Source: Robertmurraya kyonggiensis
GTDB lineage: Bacteria; Bacillota; Bacilli; Bacillales; Cytobacillaceae
Reading direction: 5' to 3'
DNA length: 64,000 nt
Assembly (NCBI RefSeq): GCF_005116465.1
Contig: NZ_SWBM01000001.1
Location: forward strand, 248,001-312,000
Shown: positions 1 to 9,600 of the stretch, piece by piece
How positions within the stretch are numbered: position 1 is the first letter of the stretch
How the letters are laid out: each line of letters opens with the position of its first letter
The notes under the pieces: model-generated
Told to the model about the DNA's origin: nothing
The model's database searches: none
The model's input: the letters and a program-made list of their open reading frames with translations, nothing else
Program-made: the position numbers and the translations under genes

Positions 1-1973
1 TTGAGATTCCAGCGAAATTAGAAAAGTGGAAAACAGAAGAAGAGGAAAAAGGAAATCTTGTGGCAGCACGTGAACATGACCAGGCTTGGAATGGGATCAT
101 CGATCTATTCGATCAGTTCGTGGAAATGCTCGGTGAAGAACAAATACCACTCAAAAAGTTTGCTAGTATTCTAGACGCTGGTTTAGAGTCGTTACGTTTT
201 GCTCTCGTTCCACCAGCAATAGACCAAGTATTAGTCGCAGATCTTGAATTATCACGTCTATCGGATATTAAGGTGGCCTTCGTGATCGGTTTAAATGATG
301 GAGTACTTCCTGCAAAGTATACAGAGGATGGATTGCTCGCAGATGAAGACAGGGAACGTTTGGCAACGAACGGTCTAAAGATAGCGCCAAGCAGCCGTAA
401 AAGATTGCTAGATGAAGAGTTTTTAGCTTATAAGGCCTTTACAACTGCCTCGGACCGTGTTTTTATCAGTTATCCAATGGCGAATGATGAAGGAAAGGCA
501 CTCATGCCATCTCCGTATATTTCAAAAATGATGGAGATGTTCCCAAATATTCACCATCATCGCTATTTAGCTGAGATATCCGAGCTCCACGAGGATGAGC
601 AAGTGGAGTATATTTCCCATGAGGAAACGAGTCTGTCTTATTTAGCCGCTCAGCTTCAGCTCTTGAAGAGAAATTATCCAGTCTATGAGATGTGGTGGGA
701 TGTATATAATTACTATTTATCACATCCACGTTTAAGTGAAAAAGCAAAGAATGTTTTGTCGAGCTTAAATTATACAAATGAATCGAAGCAAATTACGGAA
801 GAAACGAGTAGAGAACTGTATTCCGATGTAATTCAGGGTAGTGTTTCACGGATGGAGCTGTTTTCATCTTGTGCGTTTTCCCATTTTGCTCAGCACGGCC
901 TGAAGCTACGGGAGCGACAAATTTTCCGCTTAGAAGCGCCTGATATCGGTGAATTATTCCATGGTGCTTTGAAATATATTGTTGAGACCGTGACGGTCAG
1001 TGAACGCACCTGGGACCGCATAACGAGGGATGAAATTGAAAGGCTAGCAAAGGAAGCGGTTGAGCTTTTAGCACCGAAGCTTCAGCATGAAATTTTGTTA
1101 AGTTCGAATCGTCATCATTATATAAAAAGAAAGCTTGAGCAAATTATCAAGAGAGCTTCATTCGTTTTACAGGAACACGCAAAAGCAAGTGGCTTTGCCC
1201 CTGTTGGCCTAGAACTAGGCTTTGGTCCAAAACAGAAGCTTCCACCAATGAAGTTCTCATTAAATAATGGAACAAAAATGGAGCTAATTGGTCGGATTGA
1301 CCGTGTCGACAAGGCCGAGGATGACAAAGGCGTTTATTTACGGATTATCGACTACAAGTCGAGTGCCAAAGAATTGAATGTTAATGAAGTGTATTATGGA
1401 TTATCACTGCAGATGCTGACGTATTTGGACATCATTTTAACCAATTCAAAAATGTTAATTGGAAAAGAAGCAAATCCGGCGGGGATGCTCTATTTCCATG
1501 TTCATAATCCGATTGTGAATGCATCGAAAATGCTTTCTCTTGATGAGCTTGAAGATGCCTTGTTTAAGAAGTTCAAGATGAACGGTCTCTTACTTGGAGA
1601 TGAGAATGTTATTCGCATGATGGATCAAACATTGGATTCAGGAGAATCTTCGATTATTTCAGCAGGCATAAAGAAGGATGGCATGCTTACGAAACGTTCG
1701 AAGGTTGCGAGTCTTGATGAGTTTGATGATTTAAGAAAGTATGTCCGCAATTTTTACGTAAAAACAGGGAATGACATTGCTGGTGGAAATGTGGAGATTG
1801 CCCCTTATAAAATGAAGGACCGAAAGCCTTGTACGTTTTGTTCGTTCAAATCAGTTTGTCAATTTGACGAATCGATGGAGGGAAATGACTATCGAAATCT
1901 CCCAATTCATTCAAAAGAAGAGGTTCTACAAATGATTCGAAAGGAGGAGGAAGTACATGGCGATTCCAACTAA
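1..1973 (+). CDS. addB: AddB, ATP-dependent helicase/deoxyribonuclease subunit B (3' part)
   Basis: C-terminal part of AddB, the partner of AddA in the AddAB (RecBCD-type) enzyme that resects double-strand breaks and recognises Chi. The frame is open from base 3 without a start, so the gene begins left of the window; about 656 of the usual roughly 1,160 residues are visible. Seen: nuclease motifs GRIDRVD (near 1290) and DYKSS (near 1348), and four cysteines that in this family bind a [4Fe-4S] cluster, one in SSCAFSHF (870-872) and three in CTFCSFKSVC (1830-1859). All key residues in the visible part look intact. The end overlaps addA by 17 bases, so the two are translationally coupled. Confidence 0.97.
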   Translation, partial: EIPAKLEKWKTEEEEKGNLVAAREHDQAWNGIIDLFDQFVEMLGEEQIPLKKFASILDAGLESLRFALVPPAIDQVLVADLELSRLSDIKVAFVIGLNDGVLPAKYTEDGLLADEDRERLATNGLKIAPSSRKRLLDEEFLAYKAFTTASDRVFISYPMANDEGKALMPSPYISKMMEMFPNIHHHRYLAEISELHEDEQVEYISHEETSLSYLAAQLQLLKRNYPVYEMWWDVYNYYLSHPRLSEKAKNVLSSLNYTNESKQITEETSRELYSDVIQGSVSRMELFSSCAFSHFAQHGLKLRERQIFRLEAPDIGELFHGALKYIVETVTVSERTWDRITRDEIERLAKEAVELLAPKLQHEILLSSNRHHYIKRKLEQIIKRASFVLQEHAKASGFAPVGLELGFGPKQKLPPMKFSLNNGTKMELIGRIDRVDKAEDDKGVYLRIIDYKSSAKELNVNEVYYGLSLQMLTYLDIILTNSKMLIGKEANPAGMLYFHVHNPIVNASKMLSLDELEDALFKKFKMNGLLLGDENVIRMMDQTLDSGESSIISAGIKKDGMLTKRSKVASLDEFDDLRKYVRNFYVKTGNDIAGGNVEIAPYKMKDRKPCTFCSFKSVCQFDESMEGNDYRNLPIHSKEEVLQMIRKEEEVHGDSN

Positions 1974-4900
1974 GCCTGAGGGTGTGACGTGGACAGACGA
2001 CCAGTGGAAAGCGATATGGGCGAGTGGTCAGGATATTTTGGTTGCTGCTGCGGCTGGCTCTGGTAAAACAGCTGTCCTTGTTGAAAGAATTATTAACAAA
2101 ATTCTTTCGACGGAAGACCCGATTGATGTTGATGAATTGTTAGTCGTAACATTTACAAATGCGTCTGCTGCTGAGATGAGACATCGAATCGGGGAAGCAT
2201 TAGAAAAAGCTATTAATGCGAATCCATCCTCAAAGCATCTAAGAAAACAATTGAGCCTATTAAATCGAGCTTCTATTTCGACCTTGCATTCCTTCTGCTT
2301 AGAGGTGATTCGTAAATATTATTATAAAATTGATGTCGACCCCAGCTTTCGAATTGCTGATTCGACTGAGGCACAGCTATTACGTGATGAAGTCATGGAT
2401 GAACTGTTTGAGGACGAATATGGAACGGACGGAAATGAAGCATTCTTTGCTTTAGTAGATACTTTTTCTAATGATCGTAGTGACGTAGCTCTTCAGGATA
2501 TTATTCGTGAAATCTATGATTTCTCACAAGCAAATGCTTCACCAAGCAAGTATTTAGAGTCGATGAAGGATATGTACCACCTTGGGGAAGGAACAGAAAT
2601 CGAAGAGCTTCCTTTTGTGAATGCCCTTCTTTTCGATATTGAGTTACAGATCCGAGGAGCCAAGCAACTTTTACAAAATGCCCTTGAATTGACAAAGTTG
2701 CCTAGGGGTCCTGCTCCGCGAGCAGAGAATCTGATAGATGATATTAGTCAAGTGGACGGATTGCTTGAAGCGAAGAATGTTTCTTGGCAGGAGCTGCACT
2801 TGCGCATGCAAGTCGTGAACTTTTCGCGTGCGAAAGCATGTCGTGGCGATGAGTTTGATAAAGAACTTTTAGAGCAAGCGCAAAAACTGAGAGACAAAGC
2901 GAAAAAAATGATCCAAACGATGAAAGACGAATTGTTTTCAAGAAAGCCTGAAAGCTTTATTCGTGATATGAGAGATATGGCCCCGCATGTTGATACATTG
3001 GTGCGACTTGTGGAGAGCTTTGCGAGTCGATTTGATGCGGTGAAAAAGGAAAAAGGGCTTGTTGATTTTGCTGATTTGGAGCATTATTGCCTGCAAATAT
3101 TAGCAGAAAATGTGGGGAGCCTAATTCCTTCTGAAGCAGCATTGTCTTATCGAAACCATTTTAAAGAAGTATTTGTTGATGAATATCAGGATACGAATAT
3201 GGTTCAGGAATCGATTCTTCAGCTCGTTACGAAGGAAGGCGAAAGATGCGGGAATATGTTCATGGTTGGAGACGTAAAACAATCCATCTACCGCTTCCGT
3301 CTGGCTGAACCGAATTTGTTTTTAGGCAAATACCTCAGATTTACGAGTGATGGCGAGGATTCTGGACTCAAAATTGATCTGGCGCGCAATTTCCGTAGTC
3401 GAAAAGAAGTGTTAGACGGAACGAATTTTCTTTTTAAACAGCTAATGGGGACGAGTGTCGGAGAGATTGAGTATGATGTAGCAGCTGAACTTGTTAAGGG
3501 GGCGGACTATCCTGAAGGTGAGCATCCGATTGAATTACTAATAATCGATCAAGAAGGCAAGGAAGATAATGAGGACGAAACCGATGAGGTAGAGGAACTC
3601 CAGTTTGATGCGGCTGAGCTTGAGCAATCGCAATTAGAGGCTCGGGTTATGGCGGAGAAAATAAAAGAACTAATCTCTGAACGGAAAGAGGTATACAACG
3701 GTAAGACAAAGTCAAGTCGCCCGATTATGTACCGCGATATCGTGATTTTGCTTCGTTCAATGACATGGGCACCACAAATTATGGAGGAATTTAAGGAGCA
3801 AGGGATTCCAATTTACGCGAATCTATCCTCTGGTTATTTTGAAGCAACAGAAGTATCGATTATGATGTCTCTTTTAAAAATGATCGACAATCCGTATCAG
3901 GATATTCCTTTGGCAGCGGTGCTTCGTTCACCGATTGTTGGATTAAATGAAGAAGAGCTTGCTACGATCCGTATCCATCACAGAAGTGGTTCTTTTTATG
4001 ATGCAGTGTTAGCGTTTTGTGAAAAATCTCCTACTGCTGAAACCGAAGAGGTACATGGCCGTTTGAGAATGTTTTTAGAGAGTTTCCAAGAATGGCGTAA
4101 AAAAGCACGCCAAGGAGCAGTTGCAGAGCTTATTTGGCAGCTGTACCGAGAAACAAAGTTTTACAATTTTGTTGGTGGATTGCCTGGTGGAAAGCAGCGC
4201 CAAGCGAATCTTCGGGCTCTTTATGATCGAGCAAAGCAATATGAGAGTACATCCTTCAGAGGACTATTCCGTTTCTTACGCTTTATCGAAAGAATGCGTG
4301 ATCGTGGGGATGACCTAGGGGCAGCAAGAGCACTTGGTGAGCAAGAGGATGTTGTTCGAATTATGACGATCCACAGCAGTAAAGGACTAGAATTCCCAGT
4401 CGTGTTTATTGCAGGAACGGCTCGTCAGTTCAATATGATGGATTTAAGAAAATCCTATATGCTCGATAAAGAACTTGGATTTGCCGCAAAGTATGTGAAT
4501 GCAGAGAAACGAATAACCTACCCATCACTTCCGCAGCTTGCTTTTAAAAGGAAAAAGAAGCTTGAGATGTTATCCGAAGAAATGCGCGTTCTTTATGTTG
4601 CTCTGACACGTGCAAAGGAAAAATTATATATGCTTGCTTCCGTGAAGGAAGTCGAGAAAAAGCTAGAAAACTGGTCACAAGGTTTGGCGCATCAGGAATG
4701 GTTATTAGGTGAATATGAGCGAGCTTCTGCAAAGAGCTATTTAGACTGGATAGGTCCAGCACTGATAAGACATCAAGATAGTAAGATGCTTCGTGGTGAA
4801 AAAGGAATCGACCCATTGGTACCTTCAGATATAACTACTCATCCTTCGTCTTGGCGGATTGACATTATCAAATCGGCAGATATAGCTTCGAAGAATGAAG

Positions 4901-5700
4901 AGCAAGAGGTTGAAGAAGATCAATTGCTGGAAAAAGTTTATCGAGGCGAAGCAATTGATTTGGCATCGGAGCGAAAAGAAGAGATTGTACAAGCTTTGAG
5001 TTGGCAATATTCTTTTAAAGAAGCTTCTACGCGCCGTTCAAAGCAATCTGTATCAGAAATGAAGAGACAGCGTGAAATCGTTGATGAACATAGTGGGAAG
5101 GAATTGCTTTCAAAGGGTTCTCGTCCGATTTTTAATCGCCCTCGTTTTCTACAGGAGAAGAATATTACACCTGCAGAGAGAGGTACGGCAATGCATATGG
5201 TCATGCAGCATGTAGATTTAGGGAAGGCGATTACGGCCGAGACTATTAGTCATCAGCTAGATGCTATGGTTGAAAAAGAGCTTTTAACAGAGGAACAAAA
5301 ACAGGTCATTGATGTGGAGCAGATTGTTCAATTTTTCAGTTCTACTCTTGGACAGCGGATGTTAAAAGCAGAGTCACTTAAACGAGAGGTACCATTCAGT
5401 GCGGCATTTCCGGCGAGTGTCGCTTATCCAGATTGGAAGGGCGAAAACGAACCTATATTAGTTCAGGGTGTCATCGATTGTGTGTTTGAGGATGAGCATG
5501 GACATGTCCTAGTGGATTACAAGACTGACGGCATTCACGACCGCTACAAAGGTGGATTTGATGAAGCTAGACCAATTTTGGAGAAACGATATCAAGTGCA
5601 GCTCGAACTGTACACAAAGGCACTTGAGCAAATTTTAAAGAAAAAGGTAACAGAACGGTATTTGTTCTTCTTTGATGGGGGACATATACTGGAGCTCTGA
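1957..5700 (+). CDS. addA: AddA, ATP-dependent helicase/nuclease subunit A
   Basis: UvrD/Rep-type (SF1A) helicase plus nuclease subunit of AddAB, used for recombinational repair; 1,247 residues, normal for the family. Seen: Walker A AAAGSGKTAVL (about residue 32), Walker B VFVDEYQDTN, motif VGDVKQSIYRFR, motif V/VI region IMTIHSSKGLEFPVVF and a C-terminal RecB-like nuclease with GVIDCVFED and LVDYKTD (about residue 1185). The ATG has a strong AGGAGG 7-12 bases upstream, inside the end of addB. In B. subtilis sbcD and sbcC follow addA; here the transcript ends at a hairpin and gerPF follows on the other strand. Confidence 0.98.
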   Translation: MAIPTKPEGVTWTDDQWKAIWASGQDILVAAAAGSGKTAVLVERIINKILSTEDPIDVDELLVVTFTNASAAEMRHRIGEALEKAINANPSSKHLRKQLSLLNRASISTLHSFCLEVIRKYYYKIDVDPSFRIADSTEAQLLRDEVMDELFEDEYGTDGNEAFFALVDTFSNDRSDVALQDIIREIYDFSQANASPSKYLESMKDMYHLGEGTEIEELPFVNALLFDIELQIRGAKQLLQNALELTKLPRGPAPRAENLIDDISQVDGLLEAKNVSWQELHLRMQVVNFSRAKACRGDEFDKELLEQAQKLRDKAKKMIQTMKDELFSRKPESFIRDMRDMAPHVDTLVRLVESFASRFDAVKKEKGLVDFADLEHYCLQILAENVGSLIPSEAALSYRNHFKEVFVDEYQDTNMVQESILQLVTKEGERCGNMFMVGDVKQSIYRFRLAEPNLFLGKYLRFTSDGEDSGLKIDLARNFRSRKEVLDGTNFLFKQLMGTSVGEIEYDVAAELVKGADYPEGEHPIELLIIDQEGKEDNEDETDEVEELQFDAAELEQSQLEARVMAEKIKELISERKEVYNGKTKSSRPIMYRDIVILLRSMTWAPQIMEEFKEQGIPIYANLSSGYFEATEVSIMMSLLKMIDNPYQDIPLAAVLRSPIVGLNEEELATIRIHHRSGSFYDAVLAFCEKSPTAETEEVHGRLRMFLESFQEWRKKARQGAVAELIWQLYRETKFYNFVGGLPGGKQRQANLRALYDRAKQYESTSFRGLFRFLRFIERMRDRGDDLGAARALGEQEDVVRIMTIHSSKGLEFPVVFIAGTARQFNMMDLRKSYMLDKELGFAAKYVNAEKRITYPSLPQLAFKRKKKLEMLSEEMRVLYVALTRAKEKLYMLASVKEVEKKLENWSQGLAHQEWLLGEYERASAKSYLDWIGPALIRHQDSKMLRGEKGIDPLVPSDITTHPSSWRIDIIKSADIASKNEEQEVEEDQLLEKVYRGEAIDLASERKEEIVQALSWQYSFKEASTRRSKQSVSEMKRQREIVDEHSGKELLSKGSRPIFNRPRFLQEKNITPAERGTAMHMVMQHVDLGKAITAETISHQLDAMVEKELLTEEQKQVIDVEQIVQFFSSTLGQRMLKAESLKREVPFSAAFPASVAYPDWKGENEPILVQGVIDCVFEDEHGHVLVDYKTDGIHDRYKGGFDEARPILEKRYQVQLELYTKALEQILKKKVTERYLFFFDGGHILEL

Positions 5701-5745
5701 TTTCTTGTGTCAAGCCGGAACCTGTCAATCAAACAAAAACTCATT

Positions 5746-5800
5746 AAAAAGAGACTCTCCTAAAAGGCAATTTGTTTAGCCTTTGGAGCAGTCTCTTTTT
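5746..5800. terminator. bidirectional intrinsic terminator between addA and gerPF
   Basis: Inverted repeat with AAAAAGAGACT on the left and AGTCTCTTTTT on the right around a loop of about 33 bases. A-tract on one side and T-tract on the other let it stop both addA (+) and gerPF (-). Confidence 0.75.
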
Positions 5801-6019
5801 CTAGTTATTCCCCGAAATTGGTTGATCCACTAAGTTTGTATCTAGCGTATTGTTCGCACTAATGGCGTTATTGGTGAGTATGAAGCCACCTGTATTTCCA
5901 GCGCCTGATCCAGAAATGGTTTTAGATGCGCTCTTAGGGGAGATGAAAAAAGTATCGCCGAATTGAACAACACCGCCGCTGACAGTAATGATTTGTACAG
6001 GTCCTACTATAGCAGGCAT
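5801..6019 (-). CDS. gerPF: GerPF, spore germination protein
   Basis: Small spore protein, 72 residues, last gene of the gerP operon. GerP proteins are made in the mother cell and are needed for nutrient germinants to pass the coat to inner-membrane receptors. The N-terminus MPAIVGPVQI and the Gly/Ser/Asn-rich middle are typical and close to GerPA of the same operon, so gerPA and gerPF are paralogues. An 82-base gap, the largest in the operon, separates it from gerPE; a terminator follows directly. Confidence 0.95.
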   Translation of the reverse strand: MPAIVGPVQIITVSGGVVQFGDTFFISPKSASKTISGSGAGNTGGFILTNNAISANNTLDTNLVDQPISGNN

Positions 6020-6101
6020 AAAAACACCCTTTTCGTAAATTTGTCATAAGCACCCTGAGAGTGTCCTTATTTGATCTTATGCCAATAACTAGTTAAAGTT
6101 C

Positions 6102-6476
6102 CTAGTCGTTATCTCGAAGGTGTCGAATATGCTTAATCCGTGATTCCATAGAAATATTTCGGCTATTACCAATATGAAGCAGGGATGAAGTGGAAATACC
6201 GATGATTTTGATTTGGTTCACCCGAATAATCGGATTCAGTGCGATAGTTTCAAAGGCTATTTCATCTGTAATGGGCTCAAGGATGAGAGGCTCATTAAAA
6301 ATATCAAACTGAGAAAAATCCATCTCATTTCCATAAAAAATTTCATGCTCTCTTTGAACAGCGAGCGCACGGGAGAACGCTTGGATTTGCGATGAATCTC
6401 CAATTTCCACGGTTGAGGCTGTAGTCACGGAGGTAACATTGATGCGATCGACAGAAGATGTTCTTTTACTAATCAT
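6102..6476 (-). CDS. gerPE: GerPE, spore germination protein
   Basis: 124 residues, fifth gene of the gerP operon, 5 bases after gerPD. Begins MISKRTSSVDRINVTSV and has the conserved VEIGDSSQIQAFSRALAVQ segment. The family has no known enzyme activity; it is required for coat permeability to germinants. Assignment rests on operon position, length and sequence character together. Confidence 0.92.
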   Translation of the reverse strand: MISKRTSSVDRINVTSVTTASTVEIGDSSQIQAFSRALAVQREHEIFYGNEMDFSQFDIFNEPLILEPITDEIAFETIALNPIIRVNQIKIIGISTSSLLHIGNSRNISMESRIKHIRHLRDND

Positions 6477-6481
6477 AAATT

Positions 6482-6661
6482 CTACCCTTGTGGATTTAAT
6501 GGAACAAAAGGTCCGATAATCAACGACTCAGCAGGTGTATCAAAGGTTGATGCCAGCTGAATCGTTTCTGTATCTCCGACAAGAACGATCGAAGAACTTG
6601 AGACACTTTCGACCTGCATGTTGCCAACTGCTAGCTCTCGGTTATATACCTGTAGATTCAT
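6482..6661 (-). CDS. gerPD: GerPD, spore germination protein
   Basis: 59 residues; short GerP protein with SSSSIVLVGDTETIQLAS and C-terminal ESLIIGPFVPL, as in other bacilli. Two ATGs are in frame, at 6670 and 6661. The second is preferred: it has an AAGGAAAGG ribosome site about 9 bases upstream and gives the N-terminus MNLQVYNRELAVG expected for the family, while the first has no room for a ribosome site. The start lies inside the end of gerPC, implying coupled translation. Confidence 0.9.
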   Translation of the reverse strand: MNLQVYNRELAVGNMQVESVSSSSIVLVGDTETIQLASTFDTPAESLIIGPFVPLNPQG

Positions 6662-7337
6662 CCTGTTCATCCTTTCCTTGGCTTTCTACTGGCAAAGTTT
6701 TTAAAAAAGTAAGCACAGCATTTTCAATATCCGTTTTCATCTGCGCTACAAGCTGTTCATCAATTTTCTTTTGAGCTTCTTCTGTTCGTTCTTTATCAGG
6801 GATTTTCTTCAAATAATATTCAATTCGTTGAGGTAGCTGTCTAATAATATCTTCTTTTATAAAAGTTACGTATGGTTCATCAAATGTTCTGCCAAGCTGT
6901 TCTTCATATTTTTTGACCAATGGTTCTAAATCGGTCTCTAAGTATTGAAAAATAGCATCTTCTAAAGCCATGCTTCTTTGCATCTTTATTTTGGGTTGAA
7001 TGTGGTTTACTTTCCCTTTTTTCGGGTGAATGTTATTCCCATTATTGCTATTGCTGTTATAGCTATTCCCATTGTTATTTGGTAGCTCGAGCTCTTCAAT
7101 TTGCTGCTCAATATCAGCAGGATTAAGTCCAATATTCAATGTTCCTTCTAACGATTCAACCTTGAGCTGATCAAATTTATATTCAATTGTGCCGACCTGA
7201 ATGGGAGGGCGTGCTTTTACCTCTTCAAGTTCACTAGACAGTGCATGAACTGTTTTTTCGAGTTCAGCAATTCTCTGTTCCTGTGTCTGAATGAACGTAT
7301 GCATTTGTTGTAAGTAAGTGTATAGCTCTTGGTTCAT
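6642..7337 (-). CDS. gerPC: GerPC, spore germination protein
   Basis: Largest GerP protein, 231 residues here (about 205 in B. subtilis). The N-terminus MNQELYTYLQQMHTF runs into a predicted coiled coil (about residues 15-45), then a low-complexity Asn/Gly/Ser stretch (about 92-103) that probably accounts for the extra length, then a charged helical C-terminus. Start has GAGGTG ribosome site. The asparagine-rich insert is likely variable between strains (inference). Confidence 0.94.
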   Translation of the reverse strand: MNQELYTYLQQMHTFIQTQEQRIAELEKTVHALSSELEEVKARPPIQVGTIEYKFDQLKVESLEGTLNIGLNPADIEQQIEELELPNNNGNSYNSNSNNGNNIHPKKGKVNHIQPKIKMQRSMALEDAIFQYLETDLEPLVKKYEEQLGRTFDEPYVTFIKEDIIRQLPQRIEYYLKKIPDKERTEEAQKKIDEQLVAQMKTDIENAVLTFLKTLPVESQGKDEQDESTGI

Positions 7338-7357
7338 CTTAACACCTCATTTTTTAA

Positions 7358-7591
7358 TTACGCCGAAACCAAAGGTACTGCTGGCATAGTAAATGATCCT
7401 TCTTGCACAGTAGTTTGAGGTTGACCTGGTTTTTCTGCTTCAGGTGCAGGCTCGACAAATCCACCCGTATTATAGAGGTGGCTCGAACCCCTGATGATCC
7501 CTGCTGTGCCAATTTGAAACACAGAAGAGTTAGCGATACTTTCGATTTTTAGATTATTGATCACAATGGATTGCTGAATATAATAATTCAT
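7358..7591 (-). CDS. gerPB: GerPB, spore germination protein
   Basis: 77 residues, second gene of the gerP operon, 12 bases after gerPA. Starts MNYYIQQSIVINNLKIESI and has SSVFQIGTAGII and SSHLYNTGGF motifs typical of GerPB. The Pro/Glu/Ala-rich C-terminal tail (EPAPEAEKPGQP) is a low-complexity linker. Confidence 0.94.
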   Translation of the reverse strand: MNYYIQQSIVINNLKIESIANSSVFQIGTAGIIRGSSHLYNTGGFVEPAPEAEKPGQPQTTVQEGSFTMPAVPLVSA

Positions 7592-7603
7592 AGTCTCACA
7601 CCT

Positions 7604-7825
7604 TTAAGTATTGAAAAGGATGCTTTGATCGGCTCCATCCTGGTCAAATGTATTCGTGGAACTAATGTGATTGTATACTTCTACATAATCGCCTGTGTTA
7701 AATGATCCCGCGCCAGAATAGGTTTTAACGGAAGCAACTGGCATGATTTTATAAACGTCTCCGATGTTAAAAACGGAACTAGTTCCGATCGAGTTCACTT
7801 GAACAATCCCAACAATGGCAGGCAT
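7604..7825 (-). CDS. gerPA: GerPA, spore germination protein
   Basis: 73 residues, first gene of the operon. Starts MPAIVGIVQVNSIG, with SSVFNIGDVYKI and a glycine/asparagine-rich segment; the same fold type as GerPF. Acts with GerPB-PF in the spore coat so that nutrient germinants reach their receptors. A SigK-type promoter lies 34 bases upstream, and an AAAGGGTGTG ribosome site precedes the ATG. Confidence 0.95.
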   Translation of the reverse strand: MPAIVGIVQVNSIGTSSVFNIGDVYKIMPVASVKTYSGAGSFNTGDYVEVYNHISSTNTFDQDGADQSILFNT

Positions 7826-7858
7826 ATTTCACACCCTTTATCTCTTAGTCTCCTTGTT

Positions 7859-7885
7859 TATTGTATGTATTGACTGGGCAAATGT
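7859..7885 (-). promoter_or_regulatory. SigK-type promoter of gerP
   Basis: On the minus strand CATACAATA (7867-7859) matches the SigK -10 consensus CATANNNTA, and an AC at 7885-7884 (within CAC) sits 16 bases upstream as the short SigK -35. In B. subtilis gerP is transcribed by SigK late in the mother cell, so position and motif agree. Confidence 0.72.
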
Positions 7886-8003
7886 GATGCAAATGCCTAC
7901 ATTTACATAATTGATGTTCGCAAAATTGTTATATAACACTTCCAAACAACGTGGTAAAATATAGTTAATTAAGAATATTTTGAATTTAACTAGGAGGATA
8001 TGT

Positions 8004-9596
8004 ATGAATGTACCATTAGTGCTTCCACAGTTTTTAGACCGTGCAGTGAATCTGTATGGGGACAAAAAAGCGATCATTAGTGAGAACCGAGTACTTACAT
8101 ATGGACAGTTGAATGAGCGAGTAAACCGTCTATCTCATGGTTTAAAGGATGCAGGTGTAGAAAAAGGAGACCGTGTTGCTTACTTAGCTCCGAATTCGAT
8201 CGAGATGCTCGAAGGCTTTTACGGAGTGTTTCAGGTAGGAGGCGTGATGGTTCCGCTCAATATTCGTTTAAAGCCTGATGATTACTTGTTTATTTTAAAT
8301 CATAGTGAATCAAAAGTTCTTCTCGTCGACCAAGACCTCTATCATCTTATTACCCCAATCCAAGATCAGCTAATTACAGTGGAGCAAATCATTGTGCATT
8401 ATAAAGATGATGACACAGATGAGCTAGGCTATGATGAATGGATGATTCAGCAGAGTGGTGATGTTTTTGCGAGGGTGCCATTAGATGAAAACGATGTGTG
8501 TAGCCTTCTTTATACGAGTGGAACAACAGGTAATCCAAAGGGAGTTATGCTGACCCACCGAAATAATTACTTACATGCATTGAGTTCCATGCATCATCTT
8601 CGTGTTACGGATGAAGATGTCTTATTGCATGTTTTACCAATGTTCCATGTCAACGGTTGGGGCTCCCCCTTTTATTACACAGCGAACGGTGCTACCCAAG
8701 TTTGCTTAAGAAAAACAACTCCTGATACGATCTTTGAAGCGCTTGAAAAACATAAAGTGAGCGTGATGCATATGGCTCCAACTGTTCTAAACTCACTTCT
8801 CCAGTATTATGAAAAAAACACACCAAGTATTGAGCAAGCTGTCCGTGTCATTATTGCTGGTTCTGCTCCACCACCAGCATTTGTCACGAGAGTTGAAAAA
8901 GAACTCGGTTGGGAATTCATTCAAGTATACGGTATGACTGAGTCTACACCGTTAAGTTTAATTTCTGTCGTTCGCTCCCACTTAAAGGATTTACCGGTAA
9001 AAGATAAGTATCGAATTAAGTCAAAAGCAGGTATTTCCATGATTGGCTGCGAGGTCACGGTTGTCACAGAGCAAGGAAAGGAAGTGGCTCATGATGGCAA
9101 GGAGATTGGTGAAGTCATTACGAGAAGTAATAATGTCATGCTCGGATATTGGAAGAATGAAGAGGCTACTATGGAAACGATTCGAAATGGCTGGCTCCAT
9201 ACTGGAGATATGGCAACGATTGATGAATATGGGCATATCGATATTGTCGACCGGAAAAAGGACATTATTATTTCGGGTGGTGAGAATATATCTTCTATTG
9301 AAGTAGAAGGAGTCTTGTATGACCATCCAGATGTACTAGAAGCAGCAGTTATCGCCGTCCCTCATGAAAAGTGGGGAGAAACTCCACATGCTTTTGTTGT
9401 TTTAAGAGAAGGGAGAAGTGTAACAGAGCAAGAATTGGTCATATTCTCGAGAGAAAAGCTCGCACATTTTAAAGCGATTACAGGAGTAACCTTTGTGAAT
9501 GAGCTACCGAAAACCGCTTCTGGTAAAATTCAAAAGGTTGTCCTTCGTAATGAATTTTGGGAAGCAGCCGGAAAAGGCGGCAAATTTGTAAATTAA
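8004..9596 (+). CDS. AMP-forming acyl-CoA synthetase (long-chain fatty acid CoA ligase family)
   Basis: ANL-superfamily ligase, 530 residues, that adenylates a carboxylic acid (probably a fatty acid) and transfers it to CoA. Seen: P-loop-like motif LLYTSGTTGNPKGVMLTH (about residue 170), A5 motif QVYGMTEST, A7 motif GWLHTGDMATID, hinge DRKKDIIISGGENIS and catalytic lysine in PKTASGKIQKVVLR near the C-terminus. The frame opens at a TTG (7980), but the ATG at 8004 with AGGAGG just upstream is the likely start. Transcribed away from gerP; a single-gene unit. Exact acid substrate cannot be told. Confidence 0.92.
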   Translation: MNVPLVLPQFLDRAVNLYGDKKAIISENRVLTYGQLNERVNRLSHGLKDAGVEKGDRVAYLAPNSIEMLEGFYGVFQVGGVMVPLNIRLKPDDYLFILNHSESKVLLVDQDLYHLITPIQDQLITVEQIIVHYKDDDTDELGYDEWMIQQSGDVFARVPLDENDVCSLLYTSGTTGNPKGVMLTHRNNYLHALSSMHHLRVTDEDVLLHVLPMFHVNGWGSPFYYTANGATQVCLRKTTPDTIFEALEKHKVSVMHMAPTVLNSLLQYYEKNTPSIEQAVRVIIAGSAPPPAFVTRVEKELGWEFIQVYGMTESTPLSLISVVRSHLKDLPVKDKYRIKSKAGISMIGCEVTVVTEQGKEVAHDGKEIGEVITRSNNVMLGYWKNEEATMETIRNGWLHTGDMATIDEYGHIDIVDRKKDIIISGGENISSIEVEGVLYDHPDVLEAAVIAVPHEKWGETPHAFVVLREGRSVTEQELVIFSREKLAHFKAITGVTFVNELPKTASGKIQKVVLRNEFWEAAGKGGKFVN

Positions 9597-9600
9597 TCAA

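Noticed and set aside
7838-8077. 79-codon minus-strand frame between gerPA and the acyl-CoA ligase
   Set aside because: It covers the gerP promoter and the start of the ligase gene, and its product has no family features.
9021-9326. Open frames on both strands inside the acyl-CoA ligase gene
   Set aside because: Shadows of a well-supported gene; no ribosome sites and no family motifs.
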